DNA of 64,000 nt from Vicinamibacteria bacterium (GTDB lineage Bacteria; Acidobacteriota; Vicinamibacteria; Fen-336): positions 1 to 64,000 of the forward strand of contig DATMML010000062.1 of NCBI GenBank assembly GCA_035570235.1. The letters are read 5' to 3'. The notes beneath the pieces are model-generated. The model saw only the letters and a list, made by a program, of their open reading frames with translations. It was not told where the DNA came from and ran no database searches. A program made the position numbers and the translations under genes. Positions 43,764-50,451 of the stretch are shown here, piece after piece. Within the stretch, counting starts at the first letter, position 1, and every line of letters begins with the position of its first letter.

Positions 43764-44266
43764 GACACACCAAGGAGACTGCGAATACTCGATTCGGCGA
43801 AGCCAGACGAGGGTCGAACGGCAGCGGGAATCCGGTTGCGCCCGCTTCCGCGCCAGTCCGGCTTTTGCCTGTCTCCGCGAAGATCGAGCTGGCCCTGAGC
43901 CGTGAGATCGACGACTACGCGAAGGCGCACGGCATCACACGATCCCGCGCGGCCGGCCACTATCTGTCGATTGCCCGCGAGACGCTCCGCGGCCGCGAGG
44001 GCGTCGCCGCGGAGAAGGCCGAGGAGATCCTGGAGGCCCTCGAGGGCGTCCGCATCATCGTCGAGCTCTTGGGGCCACCAACCCTCGGACTCATGCGCCT
44101 TCTCGCCCACTGGGCCACTCAGACCGGGGGCCTGAAGGTGTCCGAGGACGAGCTGCTCGCCGAGCTGCGCACCGTCGCCGGTGACGAGTGGGAGCAGGCC
44201 CTCTCGGAGGCAGAACGGGAACTGCACGAGGCCCTGAAGAAGGCCCGGACCGAAGGGGGGCAATAG
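43760..44266 (+). CDS. Second ribbon-helix-helix-like protein, coupled to the previous one
   Basis: 168 residues from GTG at 43760, overlapping the previous stop by GTGA, with GGAGG 4 nt upstream. Residues about 38-75 (LPVSAKIELALSREIDDYAKAHGITRSRAAGHYLSIARETL) are an RHH-like fold, followed by a helical C-terminal half (VAAEKAEEILEALEGVRIIVELLGPP). Likely a DNA-binding partner of the previous protein. It is the last gene of element A, 150 bp before the right arm repeats. Confidence 0.68.
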   Translation: MRHTKETANTRFGEARRGSNGSGNPVAPASAPVRLLPVSAKIELALSREIDDYAKAHGITRSRAAGHYLSIARETLRGREGVAAEKAEEILEALEGVRIIVELLGPPTLGLMRLLAHWATQTGGLKVSEDELLAELRTVAGDEWEQALSEAERELHEALKKARTEGGQ

Positions 44267-44414
44267 ATTCTAGTCGTCGAGGCGGGTACCAACGGAACGC
44301 GGAGAAGGTGCGCAACAGATCCGTTATCTCGAACCGTGAAGAAGCGGCTGCCGAACGGCGAGCGGCAGGAGCTCGTCGGCCCACAAATAGGGGACGTTCG
44401 CGGCACCCGGGCTT

Positions 44415-44434
44415 GTCGCCACCGAGTCGCCACT
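44415..44434. repeat. Right arm-type pair of element A
   Basis: GTCGCCAC (44415-44422) and GTCGCCACT (44426-44434), 11 bp apart and in the same orientation as the left pair at 33951. The interval to core copy 2 is 105 bp. Confidence 0.75.
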
Positions 44435-44539
44435 GCAGGCGGATCCTGGGCGATCTACGGCGAGGCTCAGCGCTGCTTTTGGCCCTTGGCTGCGCGCCTT
44501 GGCGCGCTTGGGCTCTCCTTCGCTCTCCGGCTTGGCTTC

Positions 44540-44576
44540 CAAGGAGAACGAGGACAAGGCGCTGGATCAGGACTGA
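44540..44576. repeat. Attachment core copy 2 (junction of elements A and B)
   Basis: 37 bp with 34 identical to copy 1. Read on the plus strand it encodes KENEDKALDQD and a stop, against KENEDKALDSD in hfq, so the substitutions are one silent base and one changed codon. It can therefore replace the hfq end without breaking the frame. Confidence 0.9.
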
Positions 44577-44620
44577 AGCATAAGCACTTTCGGACTTCCT
44601 CGACCTCGAAAGCCTCTCCA

Positions 44621-44637
44621 GTGTCCGTCCGGTGTCC
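44621..44637. repeat. Left arm-type pair of element B: GTGTCC twice
   Basis: GTGTCC at 44621-44626 and 44632-44637, 11 bp apart; recurs at 47104-47120. Lies inside the integrase remnant, 44 bp after core copy 2. Confidence 0.65.
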
Positions 44638-44796
44638 ACGACCCCCAAGGAGTGAGTCTCCGAGGGCGTCCACCGCTCCCGGGACCCGAACCGGAAGCCA
44701 CGAGCCGTAGGCGTCTACCGTCTGCTGGATGCTGGCGTGCCCCATCTGCTGCTGGACGTGGGCGGGGGAGTAGCCCCGCGGACCAGAGGGGGGAGG

Positions 44797-44967
44797 ATGA
44801 AACTGCGGTGGCTCGGCCTGCTCGTGCTCTTGAGCCTAGCCCTCTTGAGGCGCCCCTCGGTGGCTCCCTGCCATTGTGGATGCCACGCTCCCTCCCACGC
44901 CCTGTGCTCCTCCCCAGTCTGCCAGTGTGGGTGTCAAGGTCCCTACACGTGGCTCAAGAGCCTGTGA
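44797..44967 (+). CDS. Exported Cys-rich micro-peptide with two CxCxC motifs
   Basis: 56 residues from ATG at 44797, after GGGGGGAGG. Signal peptide (LRWLGLLVLLSLALLRR), then a 32-residue part with 7 Cys: PCHCGCH (25-30) and VCQCGCQ (41-47), a near repeat of one another, plus Cys37. Three His lie between. The pattern suggests metal binding or a disulfide-rich secreted peptide. I know no family for it. It begins 20 bp from the integrase breakpoint, so it may have been exposed by the deletion. Confidence 0.6.
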   Translation: MKLRWLGLLVLLSLALLRRPSVAPCHCGCHAPSHALCSSPVCQCGCQGPYTWLKSL

Positions 44968-45238
44968 GCCCTCGGTAGAAGGCCCGTTTCTAGGGGCTCT
45001 TGGAAGCTTCGAGCGGGCTGCTTGCGGCCCTCGCAGTGGTCACTTCGTGGACACCGCATCGGTCTCGGCCGCTATCCATGCGGGTCCCCGAGGTGTAGGT
45101 GTTGGCGGAGAACAAAGACAATCCGGGATAGACCAGCCATTCGGACCGAGACCAGGGGAACGGTCAGCCTGTCAGCCTGAGGCTCGTAGGCGCTGCGTTC
45201 GTCGAGGGCAGGTCCACCTCCTTAGGCGCAAGAAACCC
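44968..45238. other. Gene-free spacer in element B
   Basis: 271 bp with no convincing frame or ribosome site. It leads into the promoter at 45239. Confidence 0.4.
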
Positions 45239-45266
45239 TTGACAACATTCGATCGGGTTCTATAGT
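45239..45266 (+). promoter_or_regulatory. Sigma-70 type promoter for the PEGA lipoprotein gene
   Basis: TTGACA (45239-45244) and TATAGT (45261-45266), 16-bp spacer. Transcription would start near 45273. Confidence 0.72.
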
Positions 45267-45273
45267 CAGGGAT

Positions 45274-45323
45274 AAGAACCTGAGGCTTCCACCGTTTCCC
45301 TCCAGAAGGTCGTGGAGGTTCTT
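45274..45323 (+). other. Leader hairpin at the predicted 5' end of the PEGA transcript
   Basis: AAGAACCT (45274-45281) pairs with AGGTTCTT (45316-45323), and inside it CCAC pairs with GTGG. The stem begins at the predicted first nucleotide of the transcript, which would shield its 5' end. Structure is inferred from base pairing. Confidence 0.5.
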
Positions 45324-45367
45324 GTGTACCCCGTCCATCGGGCGTCGGGTGTAGTCTCGTGGACCAC

Positions 45368-46078
45368 ATGAAGAAACTCTGTGCCGTTGGAGCACTGGCG
45401 GTATTGGGCGGATGCGTGAGCGCTCAGACGTTCCGCTCCGGCAGCGGCGCCATCTACCCTCCGACCAATCCCGAGTCCGTCCTTGTCTTCTACGCCGAAG
45501 AGGACGTGAAGCGGTTCTATGAGGTCATCGGCGAAATCACGACGGCGGGCAGCACCGGCTGGGGCAAGGGTGAGGGCGACCTAGTCAAGAAGGCGTGCAA
45601 GAAGGCTGCCGAAATGGGAGCGAGCGCGATTCTCCTAAGAGGCTACGAGAAGGGCAGCAGCGGAGATCACGCAATGGCCGTACTGTTCGGCTCCAAGGAT
45701 AAGAGCGCGCACGTGACGGCCATCCGGTTCACTGAGTCCAAAGGAGGCCCCGCGCCTACCGCCGCGGGCGGCGGAAGCCCGGCGGGCGCTAGCACGCCTT
45801 CCGCGGCGCCCCCACAGCCGGCCCCAGCGCCGCCCACCTTGACCGCACCAAGCTTTCGCGTGAGGGTGCTGACGGACCCCGTCGGTGCGGATGTGTATAT
45901 CGGCGACCTTGGGGTCGGCTCCACGACGCGCGAGGGCCTTCTCCTTGAGCTTCCAGCCGGGAGTGTCACTATCTCGGTGAGGAAGCTCGGCTATTCGTCG
46001 GTCGAGCGGACCCTGACGGTCGGTTCCAACAACGAAGTTGTCTTGCCAATCGCCCTCCACGCGAGTCCGCAGCAGTAA
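45368..46078 (+). CDS. Lipoprotein with a C-terminal PEGA domain
   Basis: 236 residues from ATG at 45368; GTG three codons upstream is the alternative. Lipobox LGGC at residues 13-16. Residues 17-120 contain a compact domain (VLVFYAEEDVKRFYEVIGEITTAGSTGWGKGEGDLVKKACKKAAEMGASAILL), of a type seen in outer-membrane lipoproteins. After an Ala/Pro linker, residues 160-230 are a PEGA domain (VRVLTDPVGADVYIGDLGVGSTTREGLLLELPAGSVTISVRKLGY), a carbohydrate- or peptidoglycan-side binding fold. Likely an outer-membrane lipoprotein. It shares an operon with a second PEGA gene 16 bp on. Confidence 0.82.
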   Translation: MKKLCAVGALAVLGGCVSAQTFRSGSGAIYPPTNPESVLVFYAEEDVKRFYEVIGEITTAGSTGWGKGEGDLVKKACKKAAEMGASAILLRGYEKGSSGDHAMAVLFGSKDKSAHVTAIRFTESKGGPAPTAAGGGSPAGASTPSAAPPQPAPAPPTLTAPSFRVRVLTDPVGADVYIGDLGVGSTTREGLLLELPAGSVTISVRKLGYSSVERTLTVGSNNEVVLPIALHASPQQ

Positions 46079-46094
46079 GCTCAAGGGAGGTTCC

Positions 46095-47063
46095 ATGCGA
46101 TGCCTTTGTGCCGTCCTGGTCGTTGCGTTTGGCGCCTCTGCCACTGCCTTCGCTAGCGATATCCAGATCGTGACTGACCCGGACGGAGCGGAGGTGTCCC
46201 AGGGTTCTATGCACTTAGGTGTGACGACCAAGGAGGGCCTGAGAGTCGTCGGCGTTGATCCGGGCATGGTCACCTTCACGATCTCGAAGCCAGGCTTTGA
46301 GACAGTGACGCGGGTGCTCTCCGTCGAATCCGGGACCGAACCCATAACGGTTGTCGTGCGACTTCTGCCTACGACTCCTAGGCCGGCCGACGCGACCCCA
46401 ACGACACCGAGGCAGGATGCGAATCCCGCGCCGAGTCAGGTCACTCCCAAGACTGCAGCCAGCCCGGAGCAGTCACCGGAGGCGAAGAAGAAGAGTGGCT
46501 CCAACGCGGCCCTGATCATCCTAGGAGGGGCTGCCCTAGTGGGGGGGGGTGTTGCTGCGCTAACTGTGGGCCACGGCTCGAATACCGTAGCAGCAACAAC
46601 CACGACTACGCTGCCACCTGCCGTGAGCCTCACCAATCTTTCTGCCACAGTGACGTCGCCCCAGAATGGCGCTGTCCTGAACTGCAACCAACCCGCCTTT
46701 TTCACTGTGAGCCTCACAAATACAGCGCACGCTCTCGTTTTCGTCTCAGGCGTTCGCCTTCACCAAACTTCCGTAACCGGGGCCTGCGGCGGGCTGCCGG
46801 ACTTCACTTATGCCGTCACGAATTCCCAAGTGGGCACAGGCACGGCTGACGTGCTGAACAATGAATCGTTCTCCAGCGGCGGAGTGGGCTGCTGCCCCGG
46901 GGGTCCCGGCCGCTGCGGTGGCTCCTGTCACGTTCAGTTCTCCTTCACGGTACTGACAAGCGTGGGTGAAGTGAGCGCGGGCCTCATCGACTATGGCATC
47001 GTGTTCGACGGGTGCTCGGTTTGCACGGGCTTCAACTCAGCAAGCTGCCCCGCCAAGCCGTAG
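46095..47063 (+). CDS. Exported PEGA-domain protein with one membrane segment
   Basis: 322 residues from ATG at 46095, after GGGAGGTT. Signal peptide (CLCAVLVVAFGASATAFAS), PEGA domain at 22-88 (IQIVTDPDGAEVSQGSMHLGVTTKEGLRVVGVDPGMVTFTISKPGFETV), Thr/Pro linker, a hydrophobic segment at about 138-160 (AALIILGGAALVGGGVAALTVG), then a C-terminal beta domain with several Cys (CCPGGPGRCGGSC, CSVCTG). The Cys suggest disulfides in the periplasm. Function unknown; paired with the preceding PEGA lipoprotein. Confidence 0.8.
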   Translation: MRCLCAVLVVAFGASATAFASDIQIVTDPDGAEVSQGSMHLGVTTKEGLRVVGVDPGMVTFTISKPGFETVTRVLSVESGTEPITVVVRLLPTTPRPADATPTTPRQDANPAPSQVTPKTAASPEQSPEAKKKSGSNAALIILGGAALVGGGVAALTVGHGSNTVAATTTTTLPPAVSLTNLSATVTSPQNGAVLNCNQPAFFTVSLTNTAHALVFVSGVRLHQTSVTGACGGLPDFTYAVTNSQVGTGTADVLNNESFSSGGVGCCPGGPGRCGGSCHVQFSFTVLTSVGEVSAGLIDYGIVFDGCSVCTGFNSASCPAKP

Positions 47064-47103
47064 GCTCATGGCGAGCCGATGAGAGAACCCTCCGGCTCGT
47101 GCG

Positions 47104-47120
47104 GTGTCCATCTGGTGTCC
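47104..47120. repeat. Right arm-type pair of element B
   Basis: GTGTCC at 47104-47109 and 47115-47120, 11 bp apart, same orientation as the left pair. The interval to core copy 3 is 106 bp, against 105 bp in element A. Confidence 0.7.
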
Positions 47121-47226
47121 AGCCCTGGACTGCTTCGATGGCCCTCGGCTCGGAGCCGCGGGCGTAAGTCTCTGTTACGCCGCCTCGGTGTGCTTCGGGA
47201 GGCCTTGGCTAAGGGCCTCGAATGAC

Positions 47227-47244
47227 CAAGGAGAACGGGGATAA
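47227..47244. repeat. Attachment core copy 3, degenerate (right junction)
   Basis: 18 bp matching the first 18 bases of the hfq core with one mismatch. The antisense frame again reads YPRSPW, as in the other copies, and then runs to a TAA. The 3' half of the core has diverged. Confidence 0.65.
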
Positions 47245-47431
47245 AGAGTCGCGGTCGCGGTGTGGGTGTCCAACGGCGTTTCGGTACGGAGTAGCTTAAT
47301 GGCTGGGATGTTCGACGCATCAGACAGCACGATTGTGATCACGAGGGGAGCCGGGCCATCAGACTTCGTGGCCTGCCAACGAGAGTTGAGGTTGCGGCGG
47401 CTCAGCTCCGCCGATTACCGCGCTCCCGGGG

Positions 47432-49801
47432 CTAACCTTCGGTGCTAGACGACACTCCAGAGCCAAGGCCCCACTGCGACTCGGTCATCCAGGCGAGAAA
47501 CTGTGGCGGAGGGAGCGGGCGGCTTATGAAGTACCCCTGAACCATGTCGCAGCCGAAGCGCTTGAGAATCGCGTACCCACTGGCGCTTTCGACTCCCTCG
47601 GCGACGACCTTGAGGCCCATGTTGTGCCCCAGATCGATAGTCGAACGAACAATCACGCTGTCCTCGGTCGCCCCCTGGCCTAAGTTCATGGTGAAGGACT
47701 TGTCGATCTTCAGCTCATCGAGAGGGAAGCGCTTCAAATGGGCGAGTGAGGAGTAGCCCGTGCCATAGTCGTCAATGGCAAGCGTTATTCCCCGCGTCTT
47801 GACGTCGCGCAGAGTCTTCAGGGCGTACGCCGCGTCCTTCATGATGGCGCTCTCGGTGATCTCGAGTACGAGCTTCGACGGGTGCAGTCCCTGGTCGTGG
47901 AGCAACCCGCTGATGAGCGTCGGTAGCTCCGCGTCGTAGAGATCGAGCGCAGACAGGTTCACGGCGACGCCGAGGTCGAAGCCGGCTCGATTCCAGCCCG
48001 CGCAGTCCCCAATCGCCCTTCGGAGTACCCACTTGGTGATCATCCCGATGTTGCCCGACTGCTCGGCGAGCGGGATGAACTCGTCGGGAGCCATCATGCC
48101 GTGGACAGGATGCAGCCAGCGGACGAGGGCTTCCGCATGGATCGCCCGATCTGTAGCGATATCGATCTTGGGCTGATAGTGGAGCTCCAGGGCGTCGCTG
48201 GCGACGGCTTGGCGGAGCTCGGAGAGAATGGCAAGACGGCGTAGCGAATGCTCGTCCCGACCGGGTTCATAGAGCGCGTAGGCGCGGTGGCTTCGCTTCG
48301 CTTCGTACATCGCGACGTCGGCTCGCTTCATGAGAGTGCCGGCATCCTCGGCGTGAGGCGGATAGAGCGCGATGCCCATGCTGGCCTTAACGTCGATGGA
48401 AACGCCCCCGAGGGTGAACGGCGTCTCGAATGCCCCGCCAATGCGTTGTGCAACCTCAACTGCGTTGGGCGCGGCCCCGATCTCAAACATCACTGCGAAC
48501 TCGTCCCCGCCGAGGCGGGCGACGGTATCGCTCTCGCGGATCGTTTGGCGCAGGCGCCTGCCGATCTCCACCAGCAGGTCGTCTCCGAGGCTGTGGCCAA
48601 GCGTATCGTTGATTTCCTTGAAGCGATCGAGGTCCATCATCACCATGCCGACGAGGGCTCCGCGCCGCTTTGCACTCGTGATCCACAAAGCAAGGCGGTC
48701 GAGGAAGAGAGTCCGGTTCGGCAGCCCCGTCAGGCCGTCGTGGCTTCCTTGAAAGCGGATTTGCTCCTCGCGCCCACCGATTTCGGTGCCCATCCTGTTG
48801 AAGGCGGTGGCGAGCTGGGCCATCTCCTCGTCTTGGGGGCTTTCGACGGGGGTGGAGTAGTCGCCGCGTCCGATCCGTTGCGCGGCCTCGGCGAGCCGTC
48901 GCAGGGGGCTCGTAACGCCACGTGCGAAGAAGATCGCGGCGACGATGGCCATGAGTAAGGCAGCGCCCGAGAGCTCGAAAATCTGGAGCTCCAGCTTGCG
49001 CAGGGGGCCCTGTGCTTCCTCGAGCGATCGCTGCAAAAGGACGTTGATTGCCGATGCGTCACCGGTGTCGATCGGCTGCAGCATGGTCTGGTATGTGTCG
49101 GAGCCGAGTTGGAGCGTCTCCCCCCTGACGCCACCGTCGCGGATCCGCTCCCGCAGCGAGGACTGCTTATCCTGCGGGAGCGTCGAGATGAGGAGGGGCT
49201 GTGCCCCCGGGTTCGGGGCCCAGAGAGACAACTCGAGCGCGGTCAGACGCTGAACATCCTCGAGCACGGCCTCGTCGATCGTGAAGCCGATGCAGACCAA
49301 GGCGATGGGTTGAGGAGCGAGGACGGGAACAACCACGAACTGGAAGGGGCGGTTGTCAAAGGTGACGATGGCCGCGGCGCCAGTGGGGGAGGCGCCGCGC
49401 GGAACGAGGGAGGGGACGGGGAACGGGCGGCTAACGAAATGGCCGCCGAGGGTGTCCGCGTCGACCGAGCCATCGAGTGAGATCAAGAAGAGAACGTGGC
49501 CGTCGATGCGGGTGCCGAGGTTCACCAAGGCAGAGGTGAGGGTCGGCCGATCGGCCGAAGCGATGGCCTCCCGAAAGGCGAAGTCGGCCGCGAGAACACG
49601 AGCGGTGTCGGTTAGCTGACGTCCGCGCGCGGCGAGAATTCGGTTAAGCACGCGTGCCCCTACGCGTAGCTCTTCCGCGAGAGTCTGCCGAAGGTTCCGC
49701 TGTCCCGCGACGTGGACGGCGACCAGCGTCGCCGCCTGGAGCAGGACGAGAGCCCAGACCATTAGGGAGAGGAGCCTGGTCTGGAAACTGTGGCGCCTCA
49801 T
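47432..49801 (-). CDS. Membrane GGDEF-EAL protein with sensor and HAMP domains
   Basis: 789 residues from ATG at 49801. Membrane segment near 10-30, periplasmic Cache-like sensor region (about 30-270), a second membrane segment (LSGAALLMAIVAAIFFARG), HAMP, then GGDEF (DTVARLGGDEFAVMFE, canonical) and EAL (HAEALVRWLHPVHGMMAP, EAL canonical, with LAIDDYGTGYSSLAHLK and VVAEGVES). Both active-site motifs are intact, so it may make and break c-di-GMP. It starts 5 bp after the cupredoxin-like gene, with which it forms an operon. The longer frame to 49903 overlaps that gene and is rejected. Confidence 0.95.
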   Translation of the reverse strand: MRRHSFQTRLLSLMVWALVLLQAATLVAVHVAGQRNLRQTLAEELRVGARVLNRILAARGRQLTDTARVLAADFAFREAIASADRPTLTSALVNLGTRIDGHVLFLISLDGSVDADTLGGHFVSRPFPVPSLVPRGASPTGAAAIVTFDNRPFQFVVVPVLAPQPIALVCIGFTIDEAVLEDVQRLTALELSLWAPNPGAQPLLISTLPQDKQSSLRERIRDGGVRGETLQLGSDTYQTMLQPIDTGDASAINVLLQRSLEEAQGPLRKLELQIFELSGAALLMAIVAAIFFARGVTSPLRRLAEAAQRIGRGDYSTPVESPQDEEMAQLATAFNRMGTEIGGREEQIRFQGSHDGLTGLPNRTLFLDRLALWITSAKRRGALVGMVMMDLDRFKEINDTLGHSLGDDLLVEIGRRLRQTIRESDTVARLGGDEFAVMFEIGAAPNAVEVAQRIGGAFETPFTLGGVSIDVKASMGIALYPPHAEDAGTLMKRADVAMYEAKRSHRAYALYEPGRDEHSLRRLAILSELRQAVASDALELHYQPKIDIATDRAIHAEALVRWLHPVHGMMAPDEFIPLAEQSGNIGMITKWVLRRAIGDCAGWNRAGFDLGVAVNLSALDLYDAELPTLISGLLHDQGLHPSKLVLEITESAIMKDAAYALKTLRDVKTRGITLAIDDYGTGYSSLAHLKRFPLDELKIDKSFTMNLGQGATEDSVIVRSTIDLGHNMGLKVVAEGVESASGYAILKRFGCDMVQGYFISRPLPPPQFLAWMTESQWGLGSGVSSSTEG

Positions 49802-49806
49802 CGAGG

Positions 49807-50388
49807 CTATTTGTTTCCGATCTTGAAGGTCAGGCTGCTTTGCTCGCCGGCGCCGAGGCTGACGGGTTGCGGGAGTGGTTCGTAGCGCATCCCCGCATAC
49901 CACACGCGCACGTCGTACTTTCCCTCCGGCAGGCTAGACAGCTCGCCGCGTCCGGCCACCGTGAGGGCGAAATACGGTGTGTCGACGACCACGAGGTATG
50001 CGCTCATGTGGTCGTGGATGTTGCATCCCAGGGTGACCACTCCCGGCTTGTCGAAGACGACGGGCGCGGCGGGCGTGCCTGCGTAGAGGGGCAACTGGAA
50101 TTTCTTGGCCGCCGAGAACGAGTAGACCTGGTGCCGAACGTTGTCGCTGTTGGGAAACGTGACCGCGGTGCCGGTTTGGATCGGCAGGATGTGGGGGACA
50201 AACATGCGATTCCTCTGGTCCAGCACTACGTGGTGCGATGGTGGGGGCGCTTTCCTTGCCTCGGGGATCGCATAGACCACGGCATCGGGGACGGCGGCGC
50301 CGCGGTCATCGCGCACCTCGACGAGAAGGGTGGCGGTGGAGTCTGGGCGAGCGGCAGCAAGCAGCAGAAGAGCAGCGGCCAGACCCAT
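49807..50388 (-). CDS. Cupredoxin-like exported protein (methylamine utilization type)
   Basis: 193 residues. Signal peptide (GLAAALLLLAAARP), then a beta-sandwich. TFPNSDNVRHQVYSF and VVTLGCNIHDHMSAYLVVVDTPYFALT give His86, Cys122, His125/127 and Met128, the four ligands of a type-1 copper centre. Periplasmic electron carrier or copper-bound sensor. It stands between an outer-membrane barrel gene (upstream) and the GGDEF-EAL gene (downstream, 5 bp). Copper binding is inferred from the ligands. Confidence 0.85.
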   Translation of the reverse strand: MGLAAALLLLAAARPDSTATLLVEVRDDRGAAVPDAVVYAIPEARKAPPPSHHVVLDQRNRMFVPHILPIQTGTAVTFPNSDNVRHQVYSFSAAKKFQLPLYAGTPAAPVVFDKPGVVTLGCNIHDHMSAYLVVVDTPYFALTVAGRGELSSLPEGKYDVRVWYAGMRYEPLPQPVSLGAGEQSSLTFKIGNK

Positions 50389-50451
50389 CTCGCCAGACTA
50401 CCACCATCGGAGGTGTTTCGCCGGGTCCGGCTCTCGCGCGGTCAGGTGGTC

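Larger units (their letters stand above)
33859..44576. mobile_element. Integrative element A (copper-efflux island) at the hfq 3' end
   Basis: Bounded by core copies 1 and 2. It holds an intact tyrosine integrase whose 3' end runs into the left core, an XRE regulator and excisionase-like gene upstream of it, a Cus-type efflux operon, a Cys-rich exported protein, and two small ribbon-helix-helix-like genes. Arm-type paired repeats lie near both ends. No replication, conjugation or relaxase gene is visible, so it is a simple integrative element rather than a conjugative one. Confidence 0.85.
44467..44775 (-). pseudogene. Integrase remnant of element B
   Basis: The C-terminal part of an integrase related to that of element A: GYSPAHVQQQMGHASIQQTVDAYGSWLPV aligns with GVSPAYVMQQMGHSSIQMTVDVYGSWLPV. 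It keeps the His and nucleophile Tyr but lacks the domains carrying Arg, Lys and H-x-x-R. The breakpoint is near 44775, upstream of which the sequence is unrelated. Like the intact gene, it reads through the core (DPAPCPRSP) and on to a stop at 44467 within element A. Confidence 0.88.
44577..47244. mobile_element. Integrative element B, integrase-deficient
   Basis: Bounded by core copies 2 and 3. Carries an integrase remnant, a Cys-rich micro-peptide and two PEGA-domain envelope proteins. Its paired arm repeats (GTGTCC) differ in sequence but match element A in spacing and layout. It cannot supply its own recombinase. Confidence 0.78.
47064..47431. other. Gene-free region with the right end of element B
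   Basis: 368 bp. Holds the right arm repeats (47104-47120) and core copy 3 (47227-47244). Beyond 47245 the sequence belongs to the chromosome or an older layer; no gene is seen before 47432. Confidence 0.6.

Noticed and set aside
33859-47431. tRNA gene as the attachment site
   Set aside because: No tRNA-like cloverleaf at any junction; the repeated sequence is the end of hfq.
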